Counted from the stretch's first letter, positions 9,031 through 17,875 are shown. The stretch is 52,185 bases of DNA from Candidatus Thorarchaeota archaeon SMTZ1-45 (GCA_001563335.1 LRSL01000089.1:1-52185), one strand, 5' to 3'. Made by a program: numbers and translations. Notes: a model not told the origin generated them from the sequence alone.

Positions 9031-9252
9031 ATGACCTGCTATTTTAGACACATAAACGAGCTTTTTGCTGAGCTTGGTGTCGTGGTGACGCCAGCGAATA
9101 AACGGGACATTGACAAAGTGATACACAAGCTTGTTGGAGTGGACTACAAAAACTGTTCTGCTGCTTGGAAGACGATTAAGAAGCAAAGAGATGAAGACGC
9201 CTCGAGGTTCATGAAATCTCTTGATGGAGTGCTTCAAAAATTTAAGGAGTGA
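9031..9252 (+). CDS. Small conserved MTCYF-type protein, copy 1
   Basis: A 73-residue cytoplasmic protein starting MTCYFRHINELFAELGV and containing DKVIHKLVGVDYKNCSAAWK. A second protein in this window (21696-21929) has the same layout: MTCYF start, a D(K/M)xxH helix, a VDYxNCxAxWK block and a charged tail. The shared Cys residues (position 3 and the NC) could bind metal or form a disulphide, but this is inference. ATG 9031 has a strong AAGGAGG about seven bases upstream. I recognise it as a recurring archaeal small protein without an assigned function. Confidence 0.8.
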   Translation: MTCYFRHINELFAELGVVVTPANKRDIDKVIHKLVGVDYKNCSAAWKTIKKQRDEDASRFMKSLDGVLQKFKE

Positions 9253-9255
9253 ATC

Positions 9256-10077
9256 TCAGCGGTTCTGCAATATCCAATCTATTGCAAAATCAATCAGTTC
9301 CCTCATAGGCAATAACCTAGAATCTGCCTGACCTACTTTGGTGATCTCATAACCAATCGACTTCTCAAAGGCTGCTCCCAACTCTTTGAAATCATCTGAA
9401 TTATACTTGACCTCTTCCCATGAGACCCATTTTCTCTCTCCCCCTTGAATGATGGCTGCACCTGTAATCTGCTTGGGAGTCTCTGGAGTAATGATCTTAC
9501 TCTCGGCATAATGTAGTGCAGTGTTGGACTCGTGGTCCGCACCGAGAAGCAATATTTTACTCCCAAGTCTATAGAGGACTCCCCATGGGGATTTATCTCC
9601 ATATGAGTCTGTCAAATCATGCACTTTCACTATTCTCTTTGCATGCTTTCCCCATGCAGTACAAGAAACCTGAGGATGATTACTGCGAAGAACTCCTGGC
9701 ATTGTTCTGAACAGTTCTGGTACCCGACCAATATTTCTCAGAGGTGTGATAGTGGGGCGAAAAGGTGGCATCTCCCTTCGGATGGTTTCCCACCACTTTT
9801 CTGGGACTGGAGGAAAATTCCAATTTCTGGGATCGGAATTTCCGGTGCTGTGTGCTTGCATGACGATAGTACCCCTCTCTGACACAGCTTCCATCAGAGC
9901 TTCGATGACAGTGACTTGGTCCCCCACTACCCATCCAATCTTACTCATGGAGCTGTGTACAGACAAAATGTCCCCAGGTTGGACTCCGATTGCCTTCAGG
10001 TCGTGGACCAATTGTTTCTTTGTGATTGGCGATGGAGTGCTGTCCACAACAAGCTTTTCCTTCTCCCAGCGAGCCAT
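9256..10077 (-). CDS. AAC(3)-family N-acetyltransferase
   Basis: Acetyl-CoA-dependent acetyltransferase of the aminoglycoside 3-N-acetyltransferase/YokD family. Family marks are the N-terminal DLKAIGVQPGDILSVHSSMSKIGWV, TPLRNIGRVPELFRTMPGVLRSNHPQVSCTAWG and LLLGADHESNTALHYAES. The conserved His and Asp/Glu of the active site are present in these blocks. Many archaeal and environmental members do not act on antibiotics, so this is not evidence of resistance. ATG 10077 is preferred with a GTGAG-type SD; GTG 10086 is an in-frame alternative. It lies 51 bp downstream of the msrB gene on the same strand and may be co-transcribed with it. Confidence 0.9.
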   Translation of the reverse strand: MARWEKEKLVVDSTPSPITKKQLVHDLKAIGVQPGDILSVHSSMSKIGWVVGDQVTVIEALMEAVSERGTIVMQAHSTGNSDPRNWNFPPVPEKWWETIRREMPPFRPTITPLRNIGRVPELFRTMPGVLRSNHPQVSCTAWGKHAKRIVKVHDLTDSYGDKSPWGVLYRLGSKILLLGADHESNTALHYAESKIITPETPKQITGAAIIQGGERKWVSWEEVKYNSDDFKELGAAFEKSIGYEITKVGQADSRLLPMRELIDFAIDWILQNR

Positions 10078-10128
10078 GTTTCTCACAGACTACAAATGGG
10101 ACAATCTCATATTCAAAACTGTTGATGA

Positions 10129-10527
10129 CTAGGTTTCTTCTTCTGATTTAGGTTTGAAATCTAATGCAACTGAATTGATGCAGTACCTTAGTCCTGTAGG
10201 ATTGGGTCCATCGTCAAAAACATGACCAAGATGACCTCCACATTTCTTACACATAACCTCAATTCTACGCATTCCATAGCTTGTGTCTATTTTTCTCTCA
10301 ATGCTATCCTCGGAAACCTTGTCCCAAAAGCTTGGCCATCCAGTCCTAGACTCAAACTTGGTGTCTGAACTGAAGAGCACATTGCCGCACCCAGCACAGA
10401 CATAAGTGCCTTTACCCTTGTGATGCACATACTTTCCTGTGAAGGGTGGTTCAGTTCCACATTGTCTGAGGACTCTGTACTGTTCAGGACTCAGCTTTAC
10501 TTTCCAATCTACTTCTGATTCTTCCAT
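10129..10527 (-). CDS. msrB: Peptide-methionine (R)-S-oxide reductase
   Basis: Repairs methionine-R-sulphoxide in proteins in the cytoplasm. The protein shows the MsrB domain throughout: [20 protein letters not shown], then two CxxC zinc sites (CAGCG and [10 protein letters not shown]), the [11 protein letters not shown] block and the catalytic Cys in [11 protein letters not shown] near the end. A 152-residue version starting at 10587 would add about 20 residues unlike the family, so ATG 10527 is chosen (132 residues, family-like). The sequence TTAACAATAGT just upstream (10530-10540) also occurs upstream of the aldo/keto reductase. Confidence 0.95.
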   Translation of the reverse strand: MEESEVDWKVKLSPEQYRVLRQCGTEPPFTGKYVHHKGKGTYVCAGCGNVLFSSDTKFESRTGWPSFWDKVSEDSIERKIDTSYGMRRIEVMCKKCGGHLGHVFDDGPNPTGLRYCINSVALDFKPKSEEET

Positions 10528-10695
10528 AGTTAACAATAGTACATTGACATTGATAATCTCTTTGAAAGTGGCTATTTCAACAATCATAATAATTGGATTA
10601 TATGAAACAGAAACTAGGTGTTGCCCCCAACGTCTACTGAGGTCCCAACAGTTTTATGAGAGCTAATTGGTCAATGTATATTGAGGGGCATCAAG

Positions 10696-11607
10696 TTGAC
10701 ACGAGCAATAGTTGAGGTTGAGATACGAATTCTCTCAGACGGGAATGTTGAGAATTGGAGAGTCTTGGGAGAGGCTGGATTTACTGCCCTCGTCAAAGTC
10801 ACTTATGATGACACGAGCGAATTCCAATTCCTCTTTGATACAGGGGGAGGGACTCCCGCCTTGGAGCACAATGTGGGTGTTATGAAAGACACCTTGAAAC
10901 GAGATTTATCTCCTATTGAAATGATAGTCCTCAGTCATGGACATTGGGATCATACTGCAGGTTTGTTGAAAGTCATAGCGATGACTAAAAAACGAGTACC
11001 TGTCCTGTGTCATCCAGATGCACTCCTACATAAGATATTCACCTCTGATGACGGAAAGCGCCACGAAATCGGAATTCATGAGTACTACACCAAGTCTGAG
11101 CTTGAGTCTAGGACTGAGGTCATTGCCACTACAGAACCATATGCTATCGCTGATGGGATAATGACCACTGGTGTCGTTCCTCGTACTAATGCCTTTGAAA
11201 AGCTGACTGGACGCTTACAAAAGATTATGATTATTAGAGATGGAGAAGAAACCCCTGATTTGATTGAAGATGACCTCTCGGTTGTTTTCCACTTGAAAGA
11301 TGACTCAGTTGCAGTTCTTACAGGTTGCTGCCATTCTGGGATTGTCAACACAATCAGTCATGCGACAAAACTTACCGGGTCCTCATCTATTGTCGGTATC
11401 ATAGGTGGATTTCATCTCCACGACGCATCAAAGGAACGCTTGACCAGTACCGTTGAACATCTCGGTCATTACCCACTCTCTATAATTGCACCATGTCATT
11501 GCACAGGTCTTAGAGGTCGTTCTGCCCTCATGAATGCATTCGAGGGTCCATTCAAGGATATTGGTGTAGGCTCAGTAGTCAAGTTTGAGGCAAGACAGAC
11601 TGAATGA
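10696..11607 (+). CDS. MBL-fold hydrolase of the dihydropterin aminobenzene-phosphate synthase-like type
   Basis: A metallo-beta-lactamase-fold protein with SHGHWDH at about residues 79-85 and the later signature VLTGCCHSGIVNTI, then IIGGFHLH and IIAPCHCTG. This pattern matches proteins annotated as 7,8-dihydropterin-6-methyl-4-(ribofuranosyl)aminobenzene 5'-phosphate synthase, an archaeal methanopterin-biosynthesis activity. Most homologues carry the name only by similarity, so the specific reaction is uncertain. TTG 10696 is preferred over TTG 10681 because GAGGGGC lies six bases upstream. Its 3' end overlaps the end of the interrupted SGNH gene by 29 bp on the opposite strand. Confidence 0.85.
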   Translation: MTRAIVEVEIRILSDGNVENWRVLGEAGFTALVKVTYDDTSEFQFLFDTGGGTPALEHNVGVMKDTLKRDLSPIEMIVLSHGHWDHTAGLLKVIAMTKKRVPVLCHPDALLHKIFTSDDGKRHEIGIHEYYTKSELESRTEVIATTEPYAIADGIMTTGVVPRTNAFEKLTGRLQKIMIIRDGEETPDLIEDDLSVVFHLKDDSVAVLTGCCHSGIVNTISHATKLTGSSSIVGIIGGFHLHDASKERLTSTVEHLGHYPLSIIAPCHCTGLRGRSALMNAFEGPFKDIGVGSVVKFEARQTE

Positions 11608-12653
11608 AGTCGCTGACCAAGTCCGCTATCATTCTTGCACCAGCAGTGTTCAAATGCAGATAATCAACATGAAGAGAGAAGCCTGCGCTCTTCGATATTG
11701 TATCCCAGCTTTTCCTGAGAAGATAGCGGTTGATGATAACCTTGATGATACCTAAGTAGTATCTCTCATAAGGATATGTTTGCCCTACCGGAGAATTCTG
11801 AAGTGATTCATTCATTCTCTCATGCAAGGGTGGTCAACAGCTGCTGAAACCTTTGACAAAGTTGGACATCCTTTAAATGATCGTTTGAGCCATTGTTGTA
11901 GGTCTTTAAATATCATTATCAGGCGACAGAACTCTGAGGTCGCCCGGACACGCACCTGACCTCGCAGAGTCCACCCAGTGCCGTTTCCTGGGAGTACAAC
12001 GCTCTGGTGTCCAAGATTGTACAACATACAATGAACGGTAGGTATGCAACATTCATTTCTTCAGCTATATGCTGTATAATGCTACTATACTCAGAACTCC
12101 TAATGAACGCTGGATGACTGAAATCCTCTCCAATTGGAGGAATTGAAAGGAGTGCAATTCTTGCATTTGTTTCTGTTCTAAGCCTCTTCACAAGTGATTG
12201 AAGGCAATCTTCATACCAACTCGAATCGGGATCTCTTGGAAGTTTCATTCTCATTACATAGCTCTTCATCGCATCTGAAGACATAGTAGCATTTACGTCA
12301 TCAGTACCAATGAGTACGGTAACAACATCCGGGTCGCACTGAATGACCTCTTCGACTCGTTGTAGATTGTTCCATGCAAGTTCAGAGTTTATACCTGCAT
12401 TAATGAACTCGAAAGACTCACTCTCGAATCTCTCCTGAACCATGTCTACATAGTTAACGCCAACTCTTCCGTGAGTTATGCTATCTCCCAAAAAGACTAC
12501 AACACTCTTTCGAACATCTTTCTGAGGATGTGCTCTTAGGTATGTTGAAGGAGTTTTTTCGGGTTTCTTCATTGACTGATAGAAGGCATATCCTGTGAGA
12601 GGAATAAGAACAAGAATGAGTAAACCAAACAAGAACAGGAGTTGCCCCAGCAT
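11579..12653 (-). pseudogene. SGNH/GDSL-type hydrolase gene interrupted by a 208-bp insert
   Basis: The 5' part (12653 to about 12033) encodes a membrane-anchoring N-terminal segment and the SGNH blocks: VVFLGDSITHG (catalytic Ser in GDS), INAGINSE and LIGTDDVNA. It then leaves the homologous frame after AYLPF. The 3' part (11824 to 11579) encodes HERMNESL and the closing block VDYLHLNTAGARMIADLV, where the DxxH motif supplies the catalytic Asp and His. Removing exactly 208 bases (11825-12032) joins PF to HE in one frame and restores a 288-residue hydrolase. As it stands, translation ends early within the insert at 11919 and would lack Asp/His, so the gene is presumably inactive unless the insert is removed from the RNA. 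Confidence 0.85.
11825..12032. mobile_element. 208-bp non-coding, highly structured insert in the SGNH gene
   Basis: Boundaries are deduced from restoration of the SGNH reading frame. The insert is GC-rich in its middle and contains no plausible protein. Visible structure: an 11-bp stem (11931-11941 with 11958-11970, two bases bulged), a competing stem GGCGAC/GTCGCC (11922-11927 with 11939-11944), a stem CCCAG/CTGGG (11974-11978 with 11988-11992), and a terminal hairpin ATTGTA-caaca-TACAAT (12016-12032) ending exactly at the deduced boundary. A TATA-like TTTAAATAT (11905-11913, + strand) precedes the stems. No clear terminal inverted repeats of the whole insert were found. It could be a MITE-like element or a gene for a structured RNA. 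Confidence 0.6.
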
Positions 12654-12745
12654 AAGGACAGAACCCGCAAGTGGTTCTGATTAATCTTTGCAGAAATGTA
12701 ACATTGAACAACTCTTTTGAGTGATTTACCAACCAACAAGGAATC

Positions 12746-13219
12746 ATGTCCGATGAATACATCCAAGACTTTTGGCCTGAGGAAGGGACCTTTTGTTGGG
12801 GCTGTGGGAAAAACAACAAGCACGGTCTCCAGTTGAAGAGCTTTTGGAACGATGGTGAAACTGTAGCAGTATGGGAACCGAAGGAATACCACCTAGCTTT
12901 CCCCGGGATGCTAAATGGAGGAATCATTGCTACACTGATTGACTGCCATGGGACTGGAACTGCAAATGCAGCAGCTCACAAGGCTGCTGAAGGGTCAGCT
13001 CAACACATCATGTTTGTCACAGGCGGCATCTCTGTGAAATATCTTAGACCAACTCCCATTGACAAGCCTATCACACTCCGAGCAAGAATTACAGAGATAA
13101 GTGAAAAGAAGATCAAGGTTGCATGTGATCTCTATTCTGGAGATATGAGATGTGCGTCTGGGGAGGTGTTGACTGTCAAGGTCGATCTGGGACTTTTTCT
13201 GAAAATCGAAAAAAAGTGA
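12746..13219 (+). CDS. PaaI-type hotdog-fold thioesterase
   Basis: Single hotdog domain of the PaaI/YbgC thioesterase type that hydrolyses acyl-CoA or related thioesters. The central helix motif LNGGIIATLIDCHGTGTA contains the glycine-rich start and catalytic-region Asp typical of PaaI, followed by strands ISVKYLRPTPIDKPITLRARI and the last strands. An N-terminal CWGCGKNN segment before the fold is common in this subfamily. Length (157) is normal. ATG 12746 follows CAAGGAATC, a partial SD. Divergent from the interrupted SGNH gene. Confidence 0.88.
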   Translation: MSDEYIQDFWPEEGTFCWGCGKNNKHGLQLKSFWNDGETVAVWEPKEYHLAFPGMLNGGIIATLIDCHGTGTANAAAHKAAEGSAQHIMFVTGGISVKYLRPTPIDKPITLRARITEISEKKIKVACDLYSGDMRCASGEVLTVKVDLGLFLKIEKK

Positions 13220-13391
13220 AATATTTCGCCATTTTTGAGTCCATTTGCGCATTTTGATAACAAAAGAGTCTGAAAAAGAGAATTAATAAGACAACTTGTT
13301 ATACGTTGGAGGTTGTTGCGAGGCAGAGTGGACAGTCGATTCCTGCGGATGTTGATTGATTGTTATAGTCGCAAACGGGAGTAGAGCCTCA

Positions 13392-15200
13392 ATGAATATT
13401 GAGAAGAAAGCATGTTTGCTAGTTGTATCACTTACTTTAGTGCTAGTCTTACTGAATGTAGTACCTGCGGTCGTGTCTTCATCTGGAGTTGATCATTCTC
13501 TTAGTGCATCTCGGAATGATTTCTCTTTGTCCCAAACCGGAACGATTGAACCTCTCGAAACAACAATTAATTTAGTGGGGACCCATGGCTCAGGAGGCTG
13601 GTATGTTTCAGATGTCACCGTCACATTCTCTGTGTTTAGTTCAGCAGACGAATACACTACTGCATATAGCTATGATGGTGAAAACTGGATCATCTATAGT
13701 GATGCCTTTGTGGTATCAACTGAGGGGGATACCACTATTTACTATAACTCAACTGACTCTTCTGGATTTATTGAAGGTACAAAGGAAGAAATAATTAGAA
13801 TTGATAAGACAGCTCCAGAACTCAACCTTGAAACAGAAAACGTTCCTGGTGAAGGTACTTTTGTAACATTGAGTGCAATTGAATATGGTTCTGGCCTTGC
13901 TAGTATTGCATACAGTCTTGATGGAAAACGTTTGGAACGCTATGTAGATCCCTTTAATATCTCTACTGAAGGTTTTCACACCGTTTTCTATCAGGCTCAA
14001 GATTTCGCTGGTAATTTAGCAACTAAGACTGAAACCATCGAAGTGATCATTGAACCTATCGCCATCCCAACAGAAGTTATCTACAAAGGTGACACATCAG
14101 GTGTTTATTCTGACCAGATTACTCTTAAAGCGCAGCTTATGGATTCGATGAATGATGTACCACTTGCTGATAGATTAATCAAATTCACAGTTGGAGCACA
14201 AACAATGACTGTGATCACCGACTCTGATGGAGTTGCATCTTGCTTATTAATCCTAGATCAACCAGCTGGGATTTATATGGTTTCTGCAACCTTTGAGGGC
14301 GAGATTGGGTACCTTGATTCATCAACCACTGCTGAGTTCGTTCTTGGAAAGGAGTCTGCAACCACTTATTATACTGGTCTGACAATCATTGAAGAAAAGG
14401 ATGAAACCTTAACCCTGATTGCCACTGTGTTCGAAGAAAATGATGGCTTCTTAGGTGACTTGACTAAGATCTATGTGACCTTTACACTCTATTCATCAGC
14501 TGATTCTTCTACACCTATCGATGTAATCGGTCCTATCATGGTCATGCCTACTGATATGGCAGGAGTTGGGATTGCCATTGCAGAAGTCCCTAACTTAGAT
14601 GAGGGAGAGTATCTGGTTGTTGTTAGTCTTTGTCCCGAATACAACTTTCACTACAGCAGTCCCGATTCGGATGCTGCTATTCTAACCATCTATGAACCTT
14701 CTCGAGGTAAAGCGACAGGTGCCGGTTGGATTCGTGACTCGGATGGAAACAAGGGGCATTTTGTCTTCCTTGTACAATACAGCTGCCGAGGAACTCTGAA
14801 GGGCTTTGCTTACTACACTGTTCGAATTGACAATCTAGTGTATTTTGTAAAGACTACTGAAATCACTGGATTCTCAATTGATGGGAATCATGCCTTCTTT
14901 GAAGCAATCTGTACAATCTATGTGATTAACTTAGATATGTGTGAGAAAATCCAACTAGAGGAGAGCTTTAGGCTTCGGATAGATGTTTGGGACTACAAGA
15001 AACGATGTAGAAATGATATCTTTCAGATTCAAATCTTTGACCAATACGGAGTGGTTGTGTATGAGGCTGGATTTGATCCTCTAGGTTATATACACCGAGG
15101 AAACATAGTAATCCATAGTTATCGATGGAAACATCACTCACACCACTATCATCATTGGAAGCATCGGTCGTGCTGCCATCATAAAATGCGGCATTGGTAA
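13392..15200 (+). CDS. Secreted Ig-like/OmpL47-repeat surface protein with His-rich C-terminus
   Basis: Signal sequence at residues 1-35 (MNIEKKACLLVVSLTLVLVLL). Two OmpL47-type beta-rich repeats follow: each has a WYVSDVTVTFS- or GTFVTLSA-type strand, a YSYDGENW or YSLDGKRLERY turn and an IDKTAP or DFAGN link. Two further Ig-like domains come next (about residues 225-450). The last 150 residues are a separate beta domain, and the final 28 residues hold 11 His and 2 Cys. No C-terminal membrane anchor is seen. ATG 13392 is chosen because the signal sequence starts there; a TTG at 13356 would add 12 residues. Likely outside the cell; binding partner unknown. Confidence 0.8.
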   Translation: MNIEKKACLLVVSLTLVLVLLNVVPAVVSSSGVDHSLSASRNDFSLSQTGTIEPLETTINLVGTHGSGGWYVSDVTVTFSVFSSADEYTTAYSYDGENWIIYSDAFVVSTEGDTTIYYNSTDSSGFIEGTKEEIIRIDKTAPELNLETENVPGEGTFVTLSAIEYGSGLASIAYSLDGKRLERYVDPFNISTEGFHTVFYQAQDFAGNLATKTETIEVIIEPIAIPTEVIYKGDTSGVYSDQITLKAQLMDSMNDVPLADRLIKFTVGAQTMTVITDSDGVASCLLILDQPAGIYMVSATFEGEIGYLDSSTTAEFVLGKESATTYYTGLTIIEEKDETLTLIATVFEENDGFLGDLTKIYVTFTLYSSADSSTPIDVIGPIMVMPTDMAGVGIAIAEVPNLDEGEYLVVVSLCPEYNFHYSSPDSDAAILTIYEPSRGKATGAGWIRDSDGNKGHFVFLVQYSCRGTLKGFAYYTVRIDNLVYFVKTTEITGFSIDGNHAFFEAICTIYVINLDMCEKIQLEESFRLRIDVWDYKKRCRNDIFQIQIFDQYGVVVYEAGFDPLGYIHRGNIVIHSYRWKHHSHHYHHWKHRSCCHHKMRHW

Positions 15201-15215
15201 AACACCTCGGTCGAT

Positions 15216-15962
15216 CTACCTGGATATCCTATAATTTGAACTGGGCGCCTGTTCAACAAGACCATCAGCTACTAGTTGAGCTATAATCATTTCCATTTCT
15301 GCTCTTTTCAAATCACAGCCAATCATCAACATAAGCTCTTCAAGCCCCACCTCATCGGTTTCTGTCAGAGCCCTGATTACTGCACCCCGTACTTGTCTCG
15401 TTGAACCCTCATAGCAAGCTTGTCTTGAGGTGGGTGAAATACCGGTTGAGTTGGCTGTCATAACCTGTGATCCATAATCCATGAGGGCATTATGCCAATC
15501 TCGAGACCTTCCTTTCAAGAGTACTCTGTCTGCAATTGCTTGAAGCTCTCTCTCTGAGTTGAACGCGAAAATAAGAATCGATCGTGATGTATATGGTCCA
15601 ATACCTTTCAGCTGCATAAGCTCTTTGACAGCCTGAGGGAACTCCCCTCTATCAACAACCTGCTTGGCTGCCTCCTTTAACCACAGAGCCCGACGGTTGT
15701 ACCCTAGTCCACTCCAAACTTGAAGAAGATGCCTAGTTTCAGCAGAGGCAAGTGATTCAAATGTGGGGAACTTCTCTAGGAACTGCTTGTATTTTGGAAT
15801 AACTCGATTGACCTGGGTTTGTTGTAACATGACCTCTGATATCATGACATGGTAGGGGCTTGGATCCTCTCTCCAGGGAAGAGTACGAGCATTCTTTTTC
15901 CACCAACTCATAACCTTTTCTTGGAATGCCGCTATGTCTTTCTGTTCGAGTTCTTGTTTCAA
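15216..15962 (-). CDS. MutY-like HhH-GPD DNA glycosylase lacking the catalytic-Asp segment
   Basis: Related to adenine glycosylase MutY. Visible marks: LPWREDPSPYHVMISEVMLQQTQVNRV (with the MutY-type Glu), SGLGYNRRALWL, and the helix-hairpin-helix LKGIGPYTSRSIL. After ILIFAF, MutY proteins have about 50 residues before the (W/F)NxAMMDLG block, including the catalytic Asp in an LDGNVxRV motif. Here there are only about 21, running directly from NSERELQA into IADRVLLKGRSRDWHNALMDYG, so roughly 28 residues including the Asp are absent in frame. The C-terminal 4Fe-4S Cys cluster is also lacking, and a winged-helix-like tail follows. It is probably inactive as a glycosylase. The start is TTG 15962. 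Confidence 0.85.
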   Translation of the reverse strand: MKQELEQKDIAAFQEKVMSWWKKNARTLPWREDPSPYHVMISEVMLQQTQVNRVIPKYKQFLEKFPTFESLASAETRHLLQVWSGLGYNRRALWLKEAAKQVVDRGEFPQAVKELMQLKGIGPYTSRSILIFAFNSERELQAIADRVLLKGRSRDWHNALMDYGSQVMTANSTGISPTSRQACYEGSTRQVRGAVIRALTETDEVGLEELMLMIGCDLKRAEMEMIIAQLVADGLVEQAPSSNYRISR

Positions 15963-16056
15963 GCATATACACCCAGTGGTTCATTCTCATGAACCTCCCC
16001 TCCTTATATCCTGCTAAAGTGGCCAAAACTTGATTGCAAATTACCTCAATACAATC

Positions 16057-17826
16057 CTATTCGATCCTTATTTCAGCAATTGTTCCAAGTTGTTTTCCCA
16101 ACAGCTCCAGAAACATTGTGTCACGTTTCAGAGACTTCTCATTTTCAATAGTCTGATTATAGGCGATTGTATACAAAGTCTTGACATTACTCACATTACT
16201 ACGTATTCGACCAAGGCTCTGTTCATACCTTTCAAGTGAGGCTGTGGTCCCATAATAAAATCCTACATCTGCCTCTGGAAGGTCTGTCCCTTTCTCAATC
16301 AACCGTTCAGATGCAAAAAGGACCTTCTTCTTTCCCTCCTTGAATGCCTTAATCTGGCTATATTGTGTTGCTCCATCCATTCCTCCGTGTACAAAGGTGG
16401 CTGAGATTCCCTTCTTTTCAGCAAGAGCGGCTAAATGTTTTGTGACTTCAACAAAGCGGCACATCACCAGGGACTTCTTTTCCTCCTTGTCCATCATCTC
16501 CAGCCAAAACAATAGCCTCTTTTCCTTCTCACTCGTGTACTCCTCAGCTGCTAGATACTCAGTCATTTTTTCACGCACTTTGTTCCTCATGAAACTGAAA
16601 TCGGTGTTTGCTATCAGCGTCTTGTTATCTATTCCCTCGATGAACTTTGAGAAAGACTTGAGCGTACTCTCTAGGAGACGTTGCCTTGCGACGGTCATTA
16701 ACAGATATGCACTTGCGTGAGAAAGATACACGTGAAATCGCTCCTTGTTGTTACCAAGTCTCTCAAGGAAGGTCTTCTGGATGCTCTTCTTCCCAAGCAG
16801 GTCTGAGACAAAAAGAAGAATTCGATCGGTTGGTATCTGACTTTTGCCAGTTAGAATCTTGTAGCTCTCTGATAGCTTAGAGAAAGATGTCTGACGAATC
16901 TTACCAATTAGGGAGTCAATATCTGCAATCCAATCGTCAAAAACTCGAATCTGTTTAAGGTCATAGGCTGGTCTATATGACTCGAAATCATCCCCTACTG
17001 GATGAATCTCTAATACTCTGTTCTCCCCAAGGGTGGTCTTCAGCAGGTCTATCTTCGTTTCTTGAGAAACGGATGCAGTGAGTCCAATTATAATCTTCTG
17101 TGAATCGGTTGAGAGAATGCCAAGTAGGTTCAATATTGGTTCAAACTTCTTGTTCAAGCGGTAATTCTTTGACTCAAACTCACGGACCAAGTTGTCTGCA
17201 ATGCTCTGCTCATCAAACTTTCTGCCATTATCTGTTTCCCTCTTTTCTAGCTCCTCCTTCAGGTTCTTCACAATATCTGCAAACTCTCTACCACCTCCAA
17301 ACCTTCTCTCGATATACTTGATTGCTTCTTCTCTAGGTCGTTTTGTACCATAACTCTGTGCAAAGACATCGAAGATCTCATCGATGATGACGACTCCAAC
17401 CTTCTCGAGAGTTTCTCTATCAACTCGCGGACTCTTACCAACAACAGAATTCATGAGAAGAATAGGTGTAGCAAAGATGAATTTCGAGAGAGATGCATGT
17501 TTTCGAGTCATCTGGGGTGGGATGCCTTTCTGGTCGTCCAACAGATAGAGATGACCATGTTTGGCGAGACCGTACTGAGTCATCATACTATGAAGCTGGT
17601 GTTTCAACTTACGATCCTGAACCAAGAACAAAACCTTCTCATCAGGAGCCACAAGCCCACGTTCTAGAATTATCTCTACAATGAGAGCTGCAATCAGAGT
17701 CTTTCCCATGCCTGTTGGAAGAAGTATCAGGAATGCACTCTTTTTTTCATTCTCAATATTATATATGACCTGGTCTCTGGCATTAATCTGGTAAGATCTT
17801 GGCTCAATAACTGATTCTTCACCCAT
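16057..17826 (-). CDS. SF2 DEAD/DEAH-type helicase
   Basis: Two RecA-like domains. Domain 1: Q-like RSYQINARDQV, Walker A LLPTGMGKTLIA (about 36-47), motif II IIDEIFD (DEIF instead of DEAH/DECH) and motif III-like GLTASVS. A helical insert of about 200 residues separates it from domain 2, which has KKSLVMCRFVEVTKHL, motif V EKGTDLPEADVGFYYG and motif VI YEQSLGRIRS. The arrangement resembles Hef/MPH1/XPB-type DNA helicases, but no nuclease domain follows. Probably in DNA repair or RNA/DNA remodelling. It begins 50 bp from the end of the M19 gene on the same strand. Confidence 0.88.
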   Translation of the reverse strand: MGEESVIEPRSYQINARDQVIYNIENEKKSAFLILLPTGMGKTLIAALIVEIILERGLVAPDEKVLFLVQDRKLKHQLHSMMTQYGLAKHGHLYLLDDQKGIPPQMTRKHASLSKFIFATPILLMNSVVGKSPRVDRETLEKVGVVIIDEIFDVFAQSYGTKRPREEAIKYIERRFGGGREFADIVKNLKEELEKRETDNGRKFDEQSIADNLVREFESKNYRLNKKFEPILNLLGILSTDSQKIIIGLTASVSQETKIDLLKTTLGENRVLEIHPVGDDFESYRPAYDLKQIRVFDDWIADIDSLIGKIRQTSFSKLSESYKILTGKSQIPTDRILLFVSDLLGKKSIQKTFLERLGNNKERFHVYLSHASAYLLMTVARQRLLESTLKSFSKFIEGIDNKTLIANTDFSFMRNKVREKMTEYLAAEEYTSEKEKRLLFWLEMMDKEEKKSLVMCRFVEVTKHLAALAEKKGISATFVHGGMDGATQYSQIKAFKEGKKKVLFASERLIEKGTDLPEADVGFYYGTTASLERYEQSLGRIRSNVSNVKTLYTIAYNQTIENEKSLKRDTMFLELLGKQLGTIAEIRIE

Positions 17827-17875
17827 GTGTTCCCTTGAAATTTACTGCTTTATAAAGACTTGAAATTCGGAAAAC

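Noticed and set aside
9256..10077. AAC(3)-type gene as an antibiotic-resistance determinant
   Set aside because: Family members in environmental archaea often have other substrates, and there is no mobile context here; only the family can be stated.
9746..10132. 128-codon + strand frame opposite the AAC(3) gene
   Set aside because: The antisense frame has no recognisable motif or SD, while the minus strand has a complete acetyltransferase.
11931..12012. Resemblance of the insert's + strand to archaeal 5S rRNA (CCCGG...CCTGGGAGTAC)
   Set aside because: The local match to the loop E-like segment is suggestive, but the 5S helices I and II cannot be formed properly and the alignment needs gaps. 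I list it only as a structured element.
11812..12027. Minus-strand 71-codon frame inside the SGNH insert
   Set aside because: It spans the stems and the junction and resembles no protein; it has no SD. Best explained as a chance frame.
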